Source: Archivesica marissinica
Lineage: Eukaryota; Mollusca; Bivalvia; Venerida; Vesicomyidae
Assembly (NCBI GenBank): GCA_014843695.1
Contig: CM026404.1
Coordinates: forward strand, 88,015,236 to 88,079,235
Direction of reading: 5' to 3'
Length of the DNA stretch: 64,000 bases
Positions within the stretch are counted from its first letter, which is position 1. Each line of letters starts with the position of its first letter. Shown here in pieces: positions 31,320 through 45,121 of the stretch. Position numbers and translations under genes: made by a program. A model generated the notes under the pieces. That model was not told the DNA's origin, made no database searches, and was given only the letters and a program-made list of their open reading frames with translations.

Positions 31320-34300
31320 GTTCGTAATCGCACATCGTACCTAAAAAAACATTGGATATATGTCAGTTAATTACCTAATACAACATGGGATACATACCAG
31401 TCATGTTCATGTTCATAATCGCACGTCGTACCTAAAAAAAACATTGGATATATGCCAGTCAAGTACCTAATACAACATGGGATACATGCCATACAAGTTC
31501 ATGTTCGTAATCGCACGTCGTACCTAATACAACATGGGATACATGCCAGTCAAGTACCTAATAAAACATGGAATACATACCAGTCAAGTACCTAATACAA
31601 CATGGGATACATGCCAGTCAAATTCATGTTCATAATCGCACGTCGTACCTAATGCAACATGGGATACATGCCAGTCAAGTTCATGTTCATAATCGCAAGT
31701 CGTACCTAATACAACATGGGGATACATACCAATCAAGTACCTAATGCAACATAGGGATACATACCAGTCAAGTACCTAATACAACATGGGGATACATACC
31801 AGTCAAGTACCTAATACAACATGGGGATACATACCAATCAAGTACATAATGCAACATGGGGATACATACCAATCAAGTACATAATACAACATGGGGATAC
31901 ATACCAATCAAGTACCTAATGCAACATGGGGATACATACCAATCAAGTACCTAATACAACATGGGGATACATACCAATCAAGTACCTAATACAACATGGG
32001 GATACATACCAATCAAGTACCTAATACAACATGGGGATACATGCCAGTCAAGTACCTAATACAACATGGGGATACATACCAATCAAGTACCTAATACAAC
32101 ATGGGGATACATGCCAGTCAAGTACCTAATACAACATGGGGATACATACCAATCAAGTACCTAATACAACATGGGGATACATGCCAGTCAAGTACCTAAT
32201 ACAACATGGGGATACATACCAATCAAGTACCTAATACAACATGGGGATACATGCCAGTCAAGTACCTAATACAACATGGGGATACATACCAATCAAGTAC
32301 CTAATACAACATGGGGATACATGCCAGTCAAGTACCTAATACAACATGGGGATACATACCAATCAAGTACTATCAACATGGGGATACTACCAATCAAGTA
32401 CCTAATACAACATGGGGATACATACCAATCAAGTACCTAATACAACATGGGATACATACCAATCAAGTACCTAATGCAACATGGGGATACATACCAATCA
32501 AGTACCTAATGCAACATGGGATACATACCAATCAAGTACCTAATACAACATGGGGATACATACCAATCAAGTACCTAATGCAACATGGGATACATACCAA
32601 TCAAGTACCTAATGCAACATGGGGATACATACCAATCAAGTACCTAATACAACATGGGGATACATACCAATCAAGTACCTAATGCAACATGGGATACATA
32701 CCAATCAAGTACCTAATGCAACATGGGGATACATACCAATCAAGTACCTAATACAACATGGGGATACATACCAATCAAGTACCTAATGCAACATGGGATA
32801 CATACCAATCAAGTACCTAATGCAACATGGGGATACATACCAATCAAGTACCTAATACAACATGGGGATACATACCAATCAAGTACCTAATGCAACATGG
32901 GATACATACCAATCAAGTACCTAATGCAACATGGGGATACATACCAATCAAGTACCTAATACAACATGGGGATACATACCAATCAAGTACCTAATGCAAC
33001 ATGGGATACATACCAATCAAGTACCTAATGCAACATGGGGATACATACCAATCAAGTACCTAATACAACATGGGGATACATACCAATCAAGTACCTAATG
33101 CAACATGGGATACATACCAATCAAGTACCTGATACAACATGGGATACAACCAATCAAGACCTAATACATGGGGATACATACCAATCAAGTACCTAATACA
33201 ACATGGGATACATACCAATCAAGTACCTAATGCAACATGGGGATACATACCAATCAAGTACCTAATGCAACATGGGATACATACCATCAAGTACCTAATG
33301 CAACATGGGATACATACCAATCAAGTACCTAATCAACATGGGATACATACCAATCAAGTACCTAATCACATGGGATACATACCAATCAAGTACCTAATAC
33401 AACATGGGATACATACCAATCAAGACCTAATGCAACATGGGGATACATACCAATCAAGTACCTAATCAACATGGGGATACATACCAATCAAGTACCTAAT
33501 ACAACATGGGGATACATACCAATCAAGTACCTAATACAACATGGGATACATACCAATCAAGTACCTAATACAACATGGGGATACATACCAATCAAGTACC
33601 TAATGTAACATGGGATACATACCAATCAAGTACCTAATGCAACCTGGGGATACATACCAATCAAGTACCTAATGCAACATGGGGATACATACCAATCAAG
33701 TACCTAATACAACATGGGATACATACCAATCAAGTACCTAATGCAACATGGGCATACATACCAATCAAGTACCTAATGCAACATGGGGATACATACCAAT
33801 CAAGTACCTAATGCAACATGGGGATACACACCAATCAAGTACCTAATGCAACATGGGGATACATACCAATCAAGTACCTAATACAACATGGGGATACATG
33901 CCAGTCAAGTACCTAATACAACATGGGGATACATACCAATCAAGTACCTAATACAACATGGGGATACATGCCAGTCAAGTACCTAATACAACATGGGGAT
34001 ACATACCAATCAAGTACCTAATACAACATGGGATACATGCCAGTCAAGTACCTAATGCAACATGGGATACATACCAATCAAGTACCTAATGCAACATGGG
34101 GATACATACCAATCAAGTACATAATGCAACATGGGGATACATACCAATCAAGTATCTAATGCAACATGGGGATACATACCAATCAAGTACCTAATACAAC
34201 ATGGGGATACATACCAATCAAGTACATAATGCAACATGGGGATACATACCAATCAAGTATCTAATGCAACATGGGGATACATACCAATCAAGTACCTAAT

Positions 34301-36855
34301 GCAACATGGGGATACATACCAATCAAGTACCTAATACAACATGGGGATACATACCAATCAAGTACCTAATGCAACATGGGATACATACCAATCAAGTACC
34401 TAATGCAACATGGGGATACATACCAATCAAGTACCTAATACAACATGGGGATACATACCAATCAAGTACCTAATGCAACATGGGATACATACCAATCAAG
34501 TACCTAATGCAACATGGGGATACATACCAATCAAGTACCTAATACAACATGGGGATACATACCAATCAAGTACCTAATGCAACATGGGATACATACCAAT
34601 CAAGTACCTAATGCAACATGGGGATACATACCAATCAAGTACCTAATACAACATGGGGATACATACCAATCAAGTACCTAATGCAACATGGGATACATAC
34701 CAATCAAGTACCTAATGCAACATGGGGATACATACCAATCAAGTACCTAATACAACATGGGGATACATACCAATCAAGTACCTAATGCAACATGGGATAC
34801 ATACCAATCAAGTACCTAATGCAACATGGGGATACATACCAATCAAGTACCTAATACAACATGGGGATACATACCAATCAAGTACCTAATGCAACATGGG
34901 ATACATACCAATCAAGTACCTGATGCAACATGGGGATACACACCAATCAAGTACCTAATGCAACATGGGATACATACCAATCAAGTACCTGATGCAACAT
35001 GGGGATACATACCAATCAAGTACATAATACAACATGGGATACATACCAATCAAGTACCTAATGCAACATGGGGATACATACCAATCAAGTACCTAATGCA
35101 ACATGGGGATACATACCAATCAAGTACCTAATGCAACATGGGGATACATACCAATCAAGTACCTAATGCAACATGGGATATATACCAATCAAGTACCTAA
35201 TGCAACATGGGATACATACCAATCAAGTACCTGATACAACATGGGGATACATACCAATCAAGTACCTAATACATGGGGATACATACCAATCAAGTACCTA
35301 ATACAACATGGGATACATACCAATCAAGTACCTAATACAACATGGGGATACATACCAATCAAGGACCTAATGCAACATGGGGATACATACCAGTCAAGTA
35401 CCTAATACAACATGGGGATACATACCAGTCAAGTACCTAATACAACATGGGGATACATACCAATCAAGTACCTAATACAACATGGGATACATACCAATCA
35501 AGTACCTAATACAACATGGGGATACATACCAATCAAGTACCTAATGTAACATGGGATACATACCAATCAAGTACCTAATGCAACATGGGGATACATACCA
35601 ATCAAGTACCTAATGCAACATGGGGATACATACCAATCAAGTACCTAATACAACATGGGATACATACCAATCAAGTACCTAATGCAACATGGGCATACAT
35701 ACCAATCAAGTACCTAATGCAACATGGGGATACATACCAATCATATACCTAATGCAACATGGGGATACATACCAATCAAGTACCTAATGCAACATGGGGA
35801 TACATACCAATCAAGTACCTAATACAACATGGGATACATACCAATCAAGTACATACTACAATATGGGGATACATACCAGTCAAGTACCTAATGCAACATG
35901 GGGCTACATACCAATCAAGTACCTAATGCAACATGGGGATACATACCAATCAAGTACCTAATACAACATGGGATACATACCAATCAAGTACATACTACAA
36001 CATGGGGATACATACCAGTCAAGTACCTAATGCAACATGGGGGCTACATACCAATCAAGTACCTAATGCAACATGGGGATACATACCAATCAAGTACCTA
36101 ATGCAACATGGGGATACATACCAATCAAGTACCTAATACAACATGGGGATACATACCAATCAAGTACCTAATGCAACATGGGGATACATACCAATCAAGT
36201 ACCTAATACAACATGAGGATACATACCAATCAAGTACCTAATGCAACATGGGGATACATACCAATCAAGTACCTAATACAACATGGGGATACATACCAAT
36301 CAGGTACCTAATACAACATGGGGATACATACCAATCAAGTACCTAATGCAACATGGGGATACATACCAATCAAGTACCTGATGCAACATGGGGATACATA
36401 CCAATCAAGTACCTAATACAACATGGGATACATACTAATCAAGTACCTAATGCAAAATGGGATACATACCAATCAAGTACCTAATGCAACATGGGATACA
36501 TACCAGTCAAGTACCTAATACAACATGGGGATGCATACCAATCAAGTACCTAATACAACATGGGATACATACCAGTCAAGTACCTAATGCAACATGGGCA
36601 TACATACCAATCAAGTACCTAATGCAACATGGGGATACATACCAATCAAGTACCTAATGCAACATGGGATACATACCAATCAAGTACATAATGCAACATG
36701 GGGATACATACCAATCAAGTACCTAATGCAACATGGGGATACATACCAATCAAGTACCTAATGCAACATGGGATACATACCAATCAAGTACCTAATACAA
36801 CATGGGGATACACGAGTCAAGTACCTAATGCAACATGGGGATACATACCAGGTAT
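31320..36855 (+). repeat. 34/35-bp satellite (about 155 copies) with higher-order structure
   Basis: Unit GATACATACCAATCAAGTAC then CTAATACAACATGGG, 35 bp or 34 bp depending on four or three G. Proximal units also carry TTCATGTTCGTAATCGCACG. Patterns include 70-bp dimers alternating CCAATC and CCAGTC (31990-32330) and 104-bp trimers (32440-33100, 34330-34900). A long-range copy has markers CTAATGTAACATGGG (33601/35542) and GGGCATACAT about 1.94 kb apart. 33130-33440 is rich in small deletions. Confidence 0.97.
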
Positions 36856-36994
36856 ATAAATCATATATCCAAACAGTGAGACAAACACTGAACAGTTAAG
36901 CAACACTGAATTGAATACAATAGCATGCTCACATTTAATATATAAGTGTCTCATTGCGTTTAAAATTTCACATTAGTATATGAACGATATTAGT

Positions 36995-37165
36995 TTTGTT
37001 TCTTTCTTTGTTTGGGGAGGGGGCGGGGTTAAAGTCGCTCCAACGGCTTAGGTCATATGGTGACTCTCCAGCTATTATTGGTAGAGGAAGACCCCGGATG
37101 CCCTTCCGTGCAGTATTACAAATAAATCGACACCCCCATTTGAGATTCGAACCTATAGCGGACGA
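36995..37165 (-). mobile_element. SINE F, internally deleted
   Basis: Tail GGGGTTAAAGTCGCTCCAAC, body CCAGCTATTATTGGTAGAGG, then a jump to a B-box region (+ strand GAGATTCGAACCTATAG). It lies about 100 bp from an oppositely oriented copy. Confidence 0.75.
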
Positions 37166-37263
37166 TATTAGTGGGATAAATAAGGAATATGAGATCACCT
37201 GACTTATATTTCGAACCGAATAAACAGCCACACCCAAGAACATATTAGTATGCATTACATTAC

Positions 37264-37485
37264 AGCGGTTTAGGTTCGAATCCCACGTGGTGGTGTCGAA
37301 TTATTTCAAGTGAGGAAGATATCCTTACGGAAGCTCGGTGGTTTTAGTCAGGTACCCGTCCGTGCCCGAAATACTGTTTAGGAAGGGCACACAGGTGCTT
37401 CCCACGCTAATAACAACTGAGAGTCGTCGTATTTCCTAAGTTGTCGTTGTGAACTTAAACCCCAAAAGAAACAAGCAGGCAAAAC
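37264..37485 (+). mobile_element. SINE F, 5' truncated
   Basis: Starts at the B-box GGTTCGAATCCC, then GGTGTCGAATTATTTCAAGT, GGTACCCGTCCGTGCCCGAA and the 3' end AACTTAAACCCCAAAAGAAA. Forms an inverted pair with the copy at 36995. Confidence 0.8.
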
Positions 37486-37578
37486 AATGACATACAATAA
37501 CAGTTTAAAATGTAATATTATTATAAGATTAGTTTATATTCAGCATAAGCGTGACACTAAATATTACCTCAATCGGCA

Positions 37579-37630
37579 ATGGAAGTATTGATAGCGCAGT
37601 GGTAGGGCTTTAGCTTCAGATGTGAAATAC
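37579..37630 (+). mobile_element. SINE B head fragment
   Basis: GGAAGTATTGATAGCGCAGT then GCTTCAGATGTGAAA resembles the SINE B head and anticodon arm. It stops just before the 28-bp array. Confidence 0.6.
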
Positions 37631-37675
37631 TTTCTTTGAATACTTTCTAATTGAAGACAGCGCTGCTGGCTTCAG

Positions 37676-38938
37676 GTCGAGTTCCGAATAACTGCGGCGT
37701 ATGGACGAGCTCCGAATAACTGCGGTGTATGGCCGAGTTCCGAATAACTGCGGTGTATGGACGAGTTCCGAATAACTGCGGTGTATGGACGAGCTCCGAA
37801 TAACTGCGGTGTATGGACGAGTTCCGAATAACTGCGGAGGATGGCCGAGTTCCGAATAACTGCGGTGTATGGTCGAGTTCCGAATAACTGCGGTGTATGG
37901 ACGAGTTCCGAATAACTGCGGTGTATGGTCGAGTTCCGAATAACTGCGGTGTATGGTCGAGTTCCGAATAACTGCGGTGTATGGTCGAGTTCCGAATAAC
38001 TGCGATGTATGGTCGAGTTCCGAATAACTGCGGTGTATGGTCGAGTTCCGAATAACTGCGGTGTATGGTCGAGTTCCGAATAACTGCGATGTATGGTCGA
38101 GTTCCGAATAACTGCGGTGTATGGACGAACTCCGAATAACTGCGGTGTATGGTCGAGTTCCGAATAACTGCGGTGTATGGTCGAGTTCCGAATAACTGCG
38201 GTGTATGGACGAACTCCGAATAACTGCGGTGTATGGTCGAGTTCCGAATAACTGCGGTGTATGGTCGAGTTCCGAATAACTGCGGTGTATGAACGAGCTC
38301 CGAATAACTGCGGAGTATGGTCGAGTTCCGAATAACTGCGGTGTATGGTCGAGTTCCGAATAACTGCGGAGTATGGTCGAGTTCCGAATAACTGCGGTGT
38401 ATGGACGAACTCCGAATAACTGCGGTGTATGGTCGAGTTCCGAATAACTGCGGTGTATGGTCAAGTTCCGAATAACTGCGGTGTATGGACGAGTTCCGAA
38501 TAACTGCGGCGTATGGCCGAGTTCCGAATAACTGCGGTGTATGGACGAGCTCCGAATAACTGCAGTGTATGGACGAGCTCCGAATAACTGCGGAGTATGG
38601 ACGAGCTCCGAATAACTGCGGCATATGGACGAGCTCCGAATAACTGCAGAGTATGGACGAGCTCCGAATAACTGCGGTGTATGGACGAGCTCCGAATAAC
38701 TGCGGAGTATGGACGAGCTCCGAATAACTGCGGCATATGGACGAGCTCCGAATAACTGCGGTGTATGGTCGAGTTCCGAATAAATGCGGCATATGGCCGA
38801 GTTCCGAATAACTGCGGTGTATGGTCGAGTTCCGAATAACTGCGGTGATGGACGAGCTCCGAATAACTGTGGAGTATGGACGAGCTCCGAATAACTGCGG
38901 TGTATGGACGAGTTCAGAATAACTGCGGTGTATGACAA
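37676..38938 (-). repeat. 28-bp satellite, block 1 (about 45 copies)
   Basis: + strand unit CCGAATAACTGCGGTGTATG then GACGAGTT, with GACGAGCT, GTCGAGTT and GAGTATGG variants. No minus-strand frame contains a stop, so overlapping minus-strand ORFs of 482 and 459 codons appear (repeats of SYSELDHTPQLFGTRPYTAV). Two frames open at once over the same bases is a sign of repeat artefact, not coding. Confidence 0.97.
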
Positions 38939-39077
38939 ATGTTTTACTATGCAGCTGTAGGAAGGTGGTGTATATCTTGATGTCATAGCGACCTCTGGGC
39001 GTGAGGCATTGTACCTCCTTGAACACGCAGACAGCATCTCCTGAAGCTTGAATAATATCGGCATTCTCGAAAAAATC

Positions 39078-39717
39078 AGAATAACTGTGGTGTATGGACG
39101 AGCTCCGAATAACTGCGGAGTATGGACGAGTTCCGAATAACTGCGGTGTATGGACGAGCTCCGAATAACTGCGGTGTATGGTCGAGTTCCGAATAACTGC
39201 GGTGTATGGACGAGTTCCGAATAACTGCGGTGTATGGCAGAGCTCCGAATAACTGCTGTGTATGGCCGAGCTCCGAATAACTGCGGAGTATGGACGAGTT
39301 CCGAATAACTGCGGTGTATGGCCGAGTTCCGAATAACTGCGGATTATGGACGAGTTCAGAATAACTGCGGAGTATGGCCGAGTTCAGAATAACTGCGGAT
39401 TATGGACGAGTTCAGAATAACTGCGGTGTATGGCCGAGTTCAGAATAACTGCGGATTATGGCCGAGTTCAGAATAACTGCGGATTATGGCCGAGTTCAGA
39501 ATAACTGCGGCGTATGGACGAGCTCCGAATAACTGCGGTGTATGGACGAGTTCCGAATAACTGCGGTGTATGGACGAGTTCCGAATAACTGCGGAGTATG
39601 GACGAGCTCCGAATAACTGCGGAGTATGGACGAGTTCCGAATAACTGCGGATTATGGACGAGTTCCGAATAACTGCGGAGTATGGACGAGCTCCGAATAA
39701 CTGCGGAGTATGGACAA
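39078..39717 (-). repeat. 28-bp satellite, block 2 (about 23 copies)
   Basis: Same unit as 37676-38938, separated by about 140 bp of non-repeat sequence (38939-39077). The GATTATGG/GTTCAGAA variant is common here and rare in block 1. Confidence 0.95.
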
Positions 39718-39736
39718 GTAGAGAGTTACGTATTGT

Positions 39737-39992
39737 AGGTTGTTTTTAAAATCGCATCAACAGCTTAGATCATATGGCGATGCTGTTATTGGTGGAGGAA
39801 GATCTCAGGTAACCCTCCAAGCAATATTTCAGGAACGGATTGGTACTCTGGTAGACCCACCGACCTTCCATACGTCAGTTGGATAGCTTTTTGATGCGAA
39901 ATATGATGCCTCAGTGGGATTCGAACCTACACCAGTCAGGGGCAAGTGATTTGAAGTTAATGACCGTGACCAATCGGCCACGAATGTCTCCT
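39737..39992 (-). mobile_element. SINE F, nearly full length
   Basis: From TTTTTAAAATCGCATCAACA (3' tail side) through TATTGGTGGAGGAAGATCTC and ACCCACCGACCTTCCATACG to CAGTGGGATTCGAACCTACA (B-box) and ACCAATCGGCCACG (A-box side). Confidence 0.85.
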
Positions 39993-40348
39993 AAGTAGGT
40001 ACGTACTCTCGACAGGAACAATCATATACGGTAACAGGGTACATATACTTGAATAGTGAAATTTAATATATAAGGTTACCTCAATCGGCATGAACATAGC
40101 AAGTCACCAAAAACAAAAAAGTTGAAATAAAAAATGAAAATCAATAAAATTGGAAATCACTACATAACCATGAGTTCTTACATAGCAGGTTACACTGTTT
40201 GGCACTGACGCAATGAATGTGTGCGTGATAAGTCAGGAGTTATTTAATTGTTCGTGTATAATTGATAAGTTTCTCCTTTGATTCGTCATCTATTGTATTC
40301 TGCTGATTTTATTATACTATATTAACGAGTCTTAGATAACTGCGTGGC
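39993..40348. other. unannotated stretch
   Basis: AT-rich flank before the 27-bp array; no feature recognised. Confidence 0.4.
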
Positions 40349-43300
40349 ACCGTGACGATAGCCAACCTATATGGCACCGTGACGATAGCCAACCTATATG
40401 GCACCGTGACCATAGCCAACCTATATGGCACCGTGACGATAGCCAACCTATATGGCACCGTGACGATAGCCAACCTATATGGCACCGTGACTATAGCCAA
40501 TCTATATGGCACCGTGACCGATAGCCAACCTATATGGCACCGTGACGATAGCCAACCTATATGGCACCGTGACCATAGCCAACCTATATGGCACCGATAG
40601 CCAACCTATATGACCATAGCCAACCTATATGGCACCGTGACGATAGCCAACCTATATGGCACCGTGACGATAGCCAACCTATATGGCACCCGATAGCCAA
40701 CCTATATGGCACCGTGACGATAGCCAACCTATATGGCACCGTGACGATAGCCAACCTATATGGCACCGTGACCATAGCCAACCTATATGGCACCGTGACG
40801 ATAGCCAACCTATATGGCACCACCATAGCCAACCTATATGGCACCGTGGACCATAGCCAACCTATATGGCACCGTGACCATAGCCAACCTATATGGCACC
40901 GTGACCATAGCCAACCTATATGGCACCGTGACCATAGCCAACCTATATGACCGTGACCATAGCCAACCTATATGGCACCGTGACCATAGCCAACCTATAT
41001 GGCACCGTGACCATAGCCAACCTATATGGCACCGTACGATAGCCAACCTATATGGCACCCGTGACCATAGCCAACCTATATGGCACCGTGACCATAGCCA
41101 ACCTATATGGCACCCATAGCCAACCTATATGGCACCGTGACTATAGCCAATATATATGGCACCGTGACTATAGCCAACCTATATGGCACCGTAGACCTAT
41201 ATGGCACCATCTATATGGCACCTCGATAGCCAACCTATATGGCACCGTGACTATAGCCAACCTATATGGCACCGTGACGATAGCCAACCTATATATGGCA
41301 CCGTGACTATAGCCAACCTATATGGCACCGTGACGATAGCCAACCTATATGGCACCCGATAGCCAACCTATATGGCACTATAGCCAACCTATATGGCACC
41401 CTATAGCCAACCTATATGGCACCGTGACGATAGCCAACCTATATGGCACCGTGACCATAGCCAACCTATATGGCACCGTGACCATACCTATATGGCACCG
41501 TGACGATAGCCAACCTATATGGCACCGATAGCCAACCTATATGGCACCATAGCCAACCTATATGGCACCGTGACCATAGCCAACCTATATGGCACCGTGA
41601 CTATAGCCAACCTATATGGCACCATAGCCAACCTATATGGCACCGTGACGATAGCCAACCTATATGGCACCGATAGCCAACCTATATGGCACCGTGACAT
41701 AGCCAACCTATATGGCACCGTGACGATAGCCAACCTATATGGCAGACCATAGCCAACCTATATGGCACCGTGACCATAGCCAACCTATATGGCACCGTGA
41801 CTATAGCCAACCTATATGGCACCGTGACTATAGCCAACCTATATGGCACCGTGACTATAGCCAACCTATATGGCACCGTGACGATAGCCAACCTATATGG
41901 CACCGTGACCATAGCCAACCTATATGGCACCGTGACGATAGCCAACCTATATGGCACCGTGACCATAGCCAACCTATATGGCACCGTGACGATAGCCAAC
42001 CTATATGGCACCGTGACCATAGCCAACCTATATGGCACCGTGACGATAGCCAACCTATATGGCACCGTGACCATAGCCAACCTATATGGCACCGTGACGA
42101 TAGCCAACCTATATGGCACCGTGACTATAGCCAACCTATATGGCACCGTGACTATAGCCAATATATATGGCACCGTGACTATAGCCAACCTATATGGCAC
42201 CGTGACGATAGCCAACCTATATGGCACCGTGACCATAGCCAACCTATATGGCACCGTGACGATAGCCAACCTATATGGCACCGTGACCATAGCCAACCTA
42301 TATGGCACCGTGACGATAGCCAACCTATATGGCACCGTGACCATAGCCAACCTATATGGCACCGTGACGATAGCCAACCTATATGGCACCGTGACCATAG
42401 CCAACCTATATGGCACCGTGACGATAGCCAACCTATATGGCACCGTGACGATAGCCAACCTATATTGCACCGTGACTATAGCCAACCTATATGGCACCGT
42501 GACTATAGTCAACCTATATGGCACCGTGACAATAGCCAACCTATATGGCACCGTGACCATAGCCAACCTATATGGCACCGTGACGATAGCCAACCTATAT
42601 GGCACCGTGACCATAGCCAACCTATATGGCACCGTGACTATAGCCAACCTATATGGCACCGTGACCATAGCCAACCTATATGGCACCGTGACGATAGCCA
42701 ACCTATATGGCACCGTGACCATAGCCAACCTATATGGCACCGTGACGATAGCCAACCTATATGGCACCGTGACAATAGCCAACCTATATTGCACCGTGAC
42801 TATTGCCAATCTATATGGCACCGTGACTATAGCCAACCTATATTGCACCATGACTATAGCCAACCTATATGGCACCGTGACTATAGTCAATCTATATGGC
42901 ACCGTGACAATAGCACCCTATAGCCAACCTATATGACACCGTGACCATAGCCAACCTATATGGCACCGTGACGATAGCCAACCTATATGGCACCGTGACG
43001 ATAGCCAACCTATATTGCACCGTGACTATAGCCAACCTATATGGCACCGTGACTATAGCCAATCTATATGGCACCGTGACGATAGCCAACCTATATGGCA
43101 CCGTGACCATAGCCAACCTATATGGCACCGTGACGATAGCCAACCTATATGGCACCGTGACAATAGCCAACCTATATTGCACCGTGACTATTGCCATCCT
43201 ATATGGCACCGTGACTATAGCCAATCTATATGGCACCGTGACTATAGCCAACCTATATGGCACCGTGACTATAGCCAATATATATGGCACCGTGACTATA

Positions 43301-43575
43301 GCCAACCTATATGGCACCGTGACTATAGCCAACCTACTATATGTTATCGTGACTATAGCCAACCTATATGGCACCGTGACTATAGCCAACCTATATGGCA
43401 CCGTGACTATAGCCAACCTATATGGCACCGTGAATATAGCCAATCTATATGGCACCGTGACTATAACCAACCTATATGGCACCGTGACTATAGCCAATCT
43501 ATATGGCACCGTGACTATTGCCAACCTGTATTGCACCGTGATTATAGTGAAGCTGTATGGCACAGAATATGTGTA
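40349..43575. repeat. 27-bp satellite (about 119 copies)
   Basis: Unit CCGTGACGATAGCCAACCTA then TATGGCA, with GACGATAG, GACCATAG and GACTATAG variants. As 27 bp is nine codons, + frames read (TIANLYGTV)n and (DDSQPIWHR)n, and a minus frame reads (VPYRLAIVT)n, up to 406 codons. No start context, signal peptide or non-repeat domain is attached. Between 40590 and 41760 units carry many deletions. From 41770 on, units are clean and often alternate GACGATAG/GACCATAG as a 54-bp dimer. Confidence 0.97.
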
Positions 43576-43605
43576 GATAGCGACTATATATGTTTATAAT
43601 CTGTA

Positions 43606-43772
43606 TGGTTTGGGCGTTTAACGTGGAACCGACAGCTTAGGCCATAGGGTTATTGTCCAGCTGTTATTCGCGGTGAACCACCGAGCATTTCACCACCGAC
43701 CTTCCTCAAACCAGCTGGATAGCTTCTTCACATGAAAGAAGCCGACACATCCCAGTGGGATTCGAACAAATT
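43606..43772 (-). mobile_element. SINE F, head damaged
   Basis: CGTTTAACGTGGAACCGACA, CCGACCTTCCTCAAACCAGC and CCCAGTGGGATTCGAAC (B-box). The A-box end is replaced by sequence leading into the 60-bp array. Confidence 0.75.
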
Positions 43773-43796
43773 GAGAAACAAGGGGTTGAGGTCAAC

Positions 43797-44290
43797 GATG
43801 ATAGAGTGCACGCGTAGATAACTTGCATGACATAGTACACACGTGTGGTTAACCAGTATGATAATGTACACGTGTAGATAACTTGCATGACATGGTACAC
43901 ACGTGTGGTTAACCAGTGTGATACAGTACACGTGTAGCTGCTAACTTGCATGAAGTGGTACACACGTGTGGTTAACCAGTATGATACAGTACACGTGTAG
44001 ATAACTTGCATGACATGGTACACACGAGTGGTTAACCAGTATGATACAGTACACGTGTAGATAACTTGCATGACATGGTACACACGTGTGGTTAACCAGT
44101 ATGATAAAGTACACGTGTAGATAACTTGCATGACATGGTACACACGTGTGGTTAACCAGTATGATAAAGTACACGTGTAGATAACTTGCATGACATGGTA
44201 CACACGTGTAGTTAACCGGTATGATAAAGTACACGTGTAGATAACTTGCATGACATGGTACACACGTGTGGTTAACCAGTATGATAAAGT
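43797..44290. repeat. 60-bp minisatellite (about 8 copies)
   Basis: Unit GTACACGTGTAGATAACTTG, CATGACATGGTACACACGTG and TGGTTAACCAGTATGATACA. It contains two ACACGTGT-type palindromes (E-box CACGTG) per unit. Minus-strand ORFs are artefacts, as 60 is a multiple of 3. Confidence 0.95.
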
Positions 44291-44500
44291 ATACGTGTAG
44301 GTAGCATATATGTTACAGCTGTAACCTAGCCAATGTGTCACAGTAAACGTGTAGGTAACATATATGTTACAGTTGTAACCTAGCCAATGTGTCACAGTAA
44401 ACGTGTAGGTAACCTATATGTTACAGTTGTAACCTAGCCAATGTGTCACAGTAAACGTGTAGGTAACATATATGGTACAGCTGTAACCTAGCCACGTGCA
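44291..44500. repeat. 54-bp minisatellite (about 4 copies)
   Basis: Unit GTAAACGTGTAGGTAACATA, TATGTTACAGTTGTAACCTA and GCCAATGTGTCACA. It shares the AACGTGTAG.TAAC start with the adjacent 60-bp unit, so the two may be diverged relatives. Confidence 0.92.
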
Positions 44501-45121
44501 CACATGCGACAACATTACGATTTGAATAGTTTGTTGATATCGTTCACTGGATATATGGACATACTAAATTCTCACCAATGCCTATATGTATGAGTAGAAC
44601 AGAACATACATATACTGCAACTTGAATATATTTAGGTTAAACAATATTTATTTATTTGAATAAACATAGTCAAGTCAAGCATAGGCCTACTCAGTCACCG
44701 CAGAAGATGTTCCCCAACAAGAGCGCAATCCATCGTCTCATAAGACGGACGGAGGCTGATGAGTCAAGTATAAATATTGTGTACATACATGTAGGATTGA
44801 GGAGAAAGCAACATGCTTGTATGGTTGCCTCTTTCCTAGAAACTAATATATTTATTAAGGAGGGTTTCCTAATTATTGATAGCACAAGGATAGTACATCT
44901 AGTCTCACAGTCGACTGACATTATTTGCTGCTGACTAAGCAGTTATGATTGGATGGAGATAGATTACATCACAGTTCGATGTCATCCTCACATGATTGCA
45001 TGATTATATACCGTAATTGCCGTCAGCAATACTTGTCCTAGTGAAGCTTGGTTGCCGGTTTTCATAATGAGGCTAATACTTAATTGGCAACATTTTTAGT
45101 TTCAGAATTGATTGTTGGCTG
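44501..45121. other. unannotated stretch
   Basis: Holds a 92-codon ORF (44656-44934, +) overlapping a 76-codon ORF on the other strand. Neither shows a recognisable motif, so I do not call a gene. Confidence 0.4.

Noticed and set aside
37616..39064. Two overlapping minus ORFs of 482 and 459 codons
   Set aside because: The 28-bp repeat has no stop in any minus frame; two frames open over the same bases indicates an artefact.
41682..43563. Long ORFs on both strands in the 27-bp array
   Set aside because: Nine-codon unit without stops; no evidence of selection for one frame.
44656..44934. 92-codon ORF as a gene
   Set aside because: Overlapped by an ORF on the other strand and without recognisable domains.
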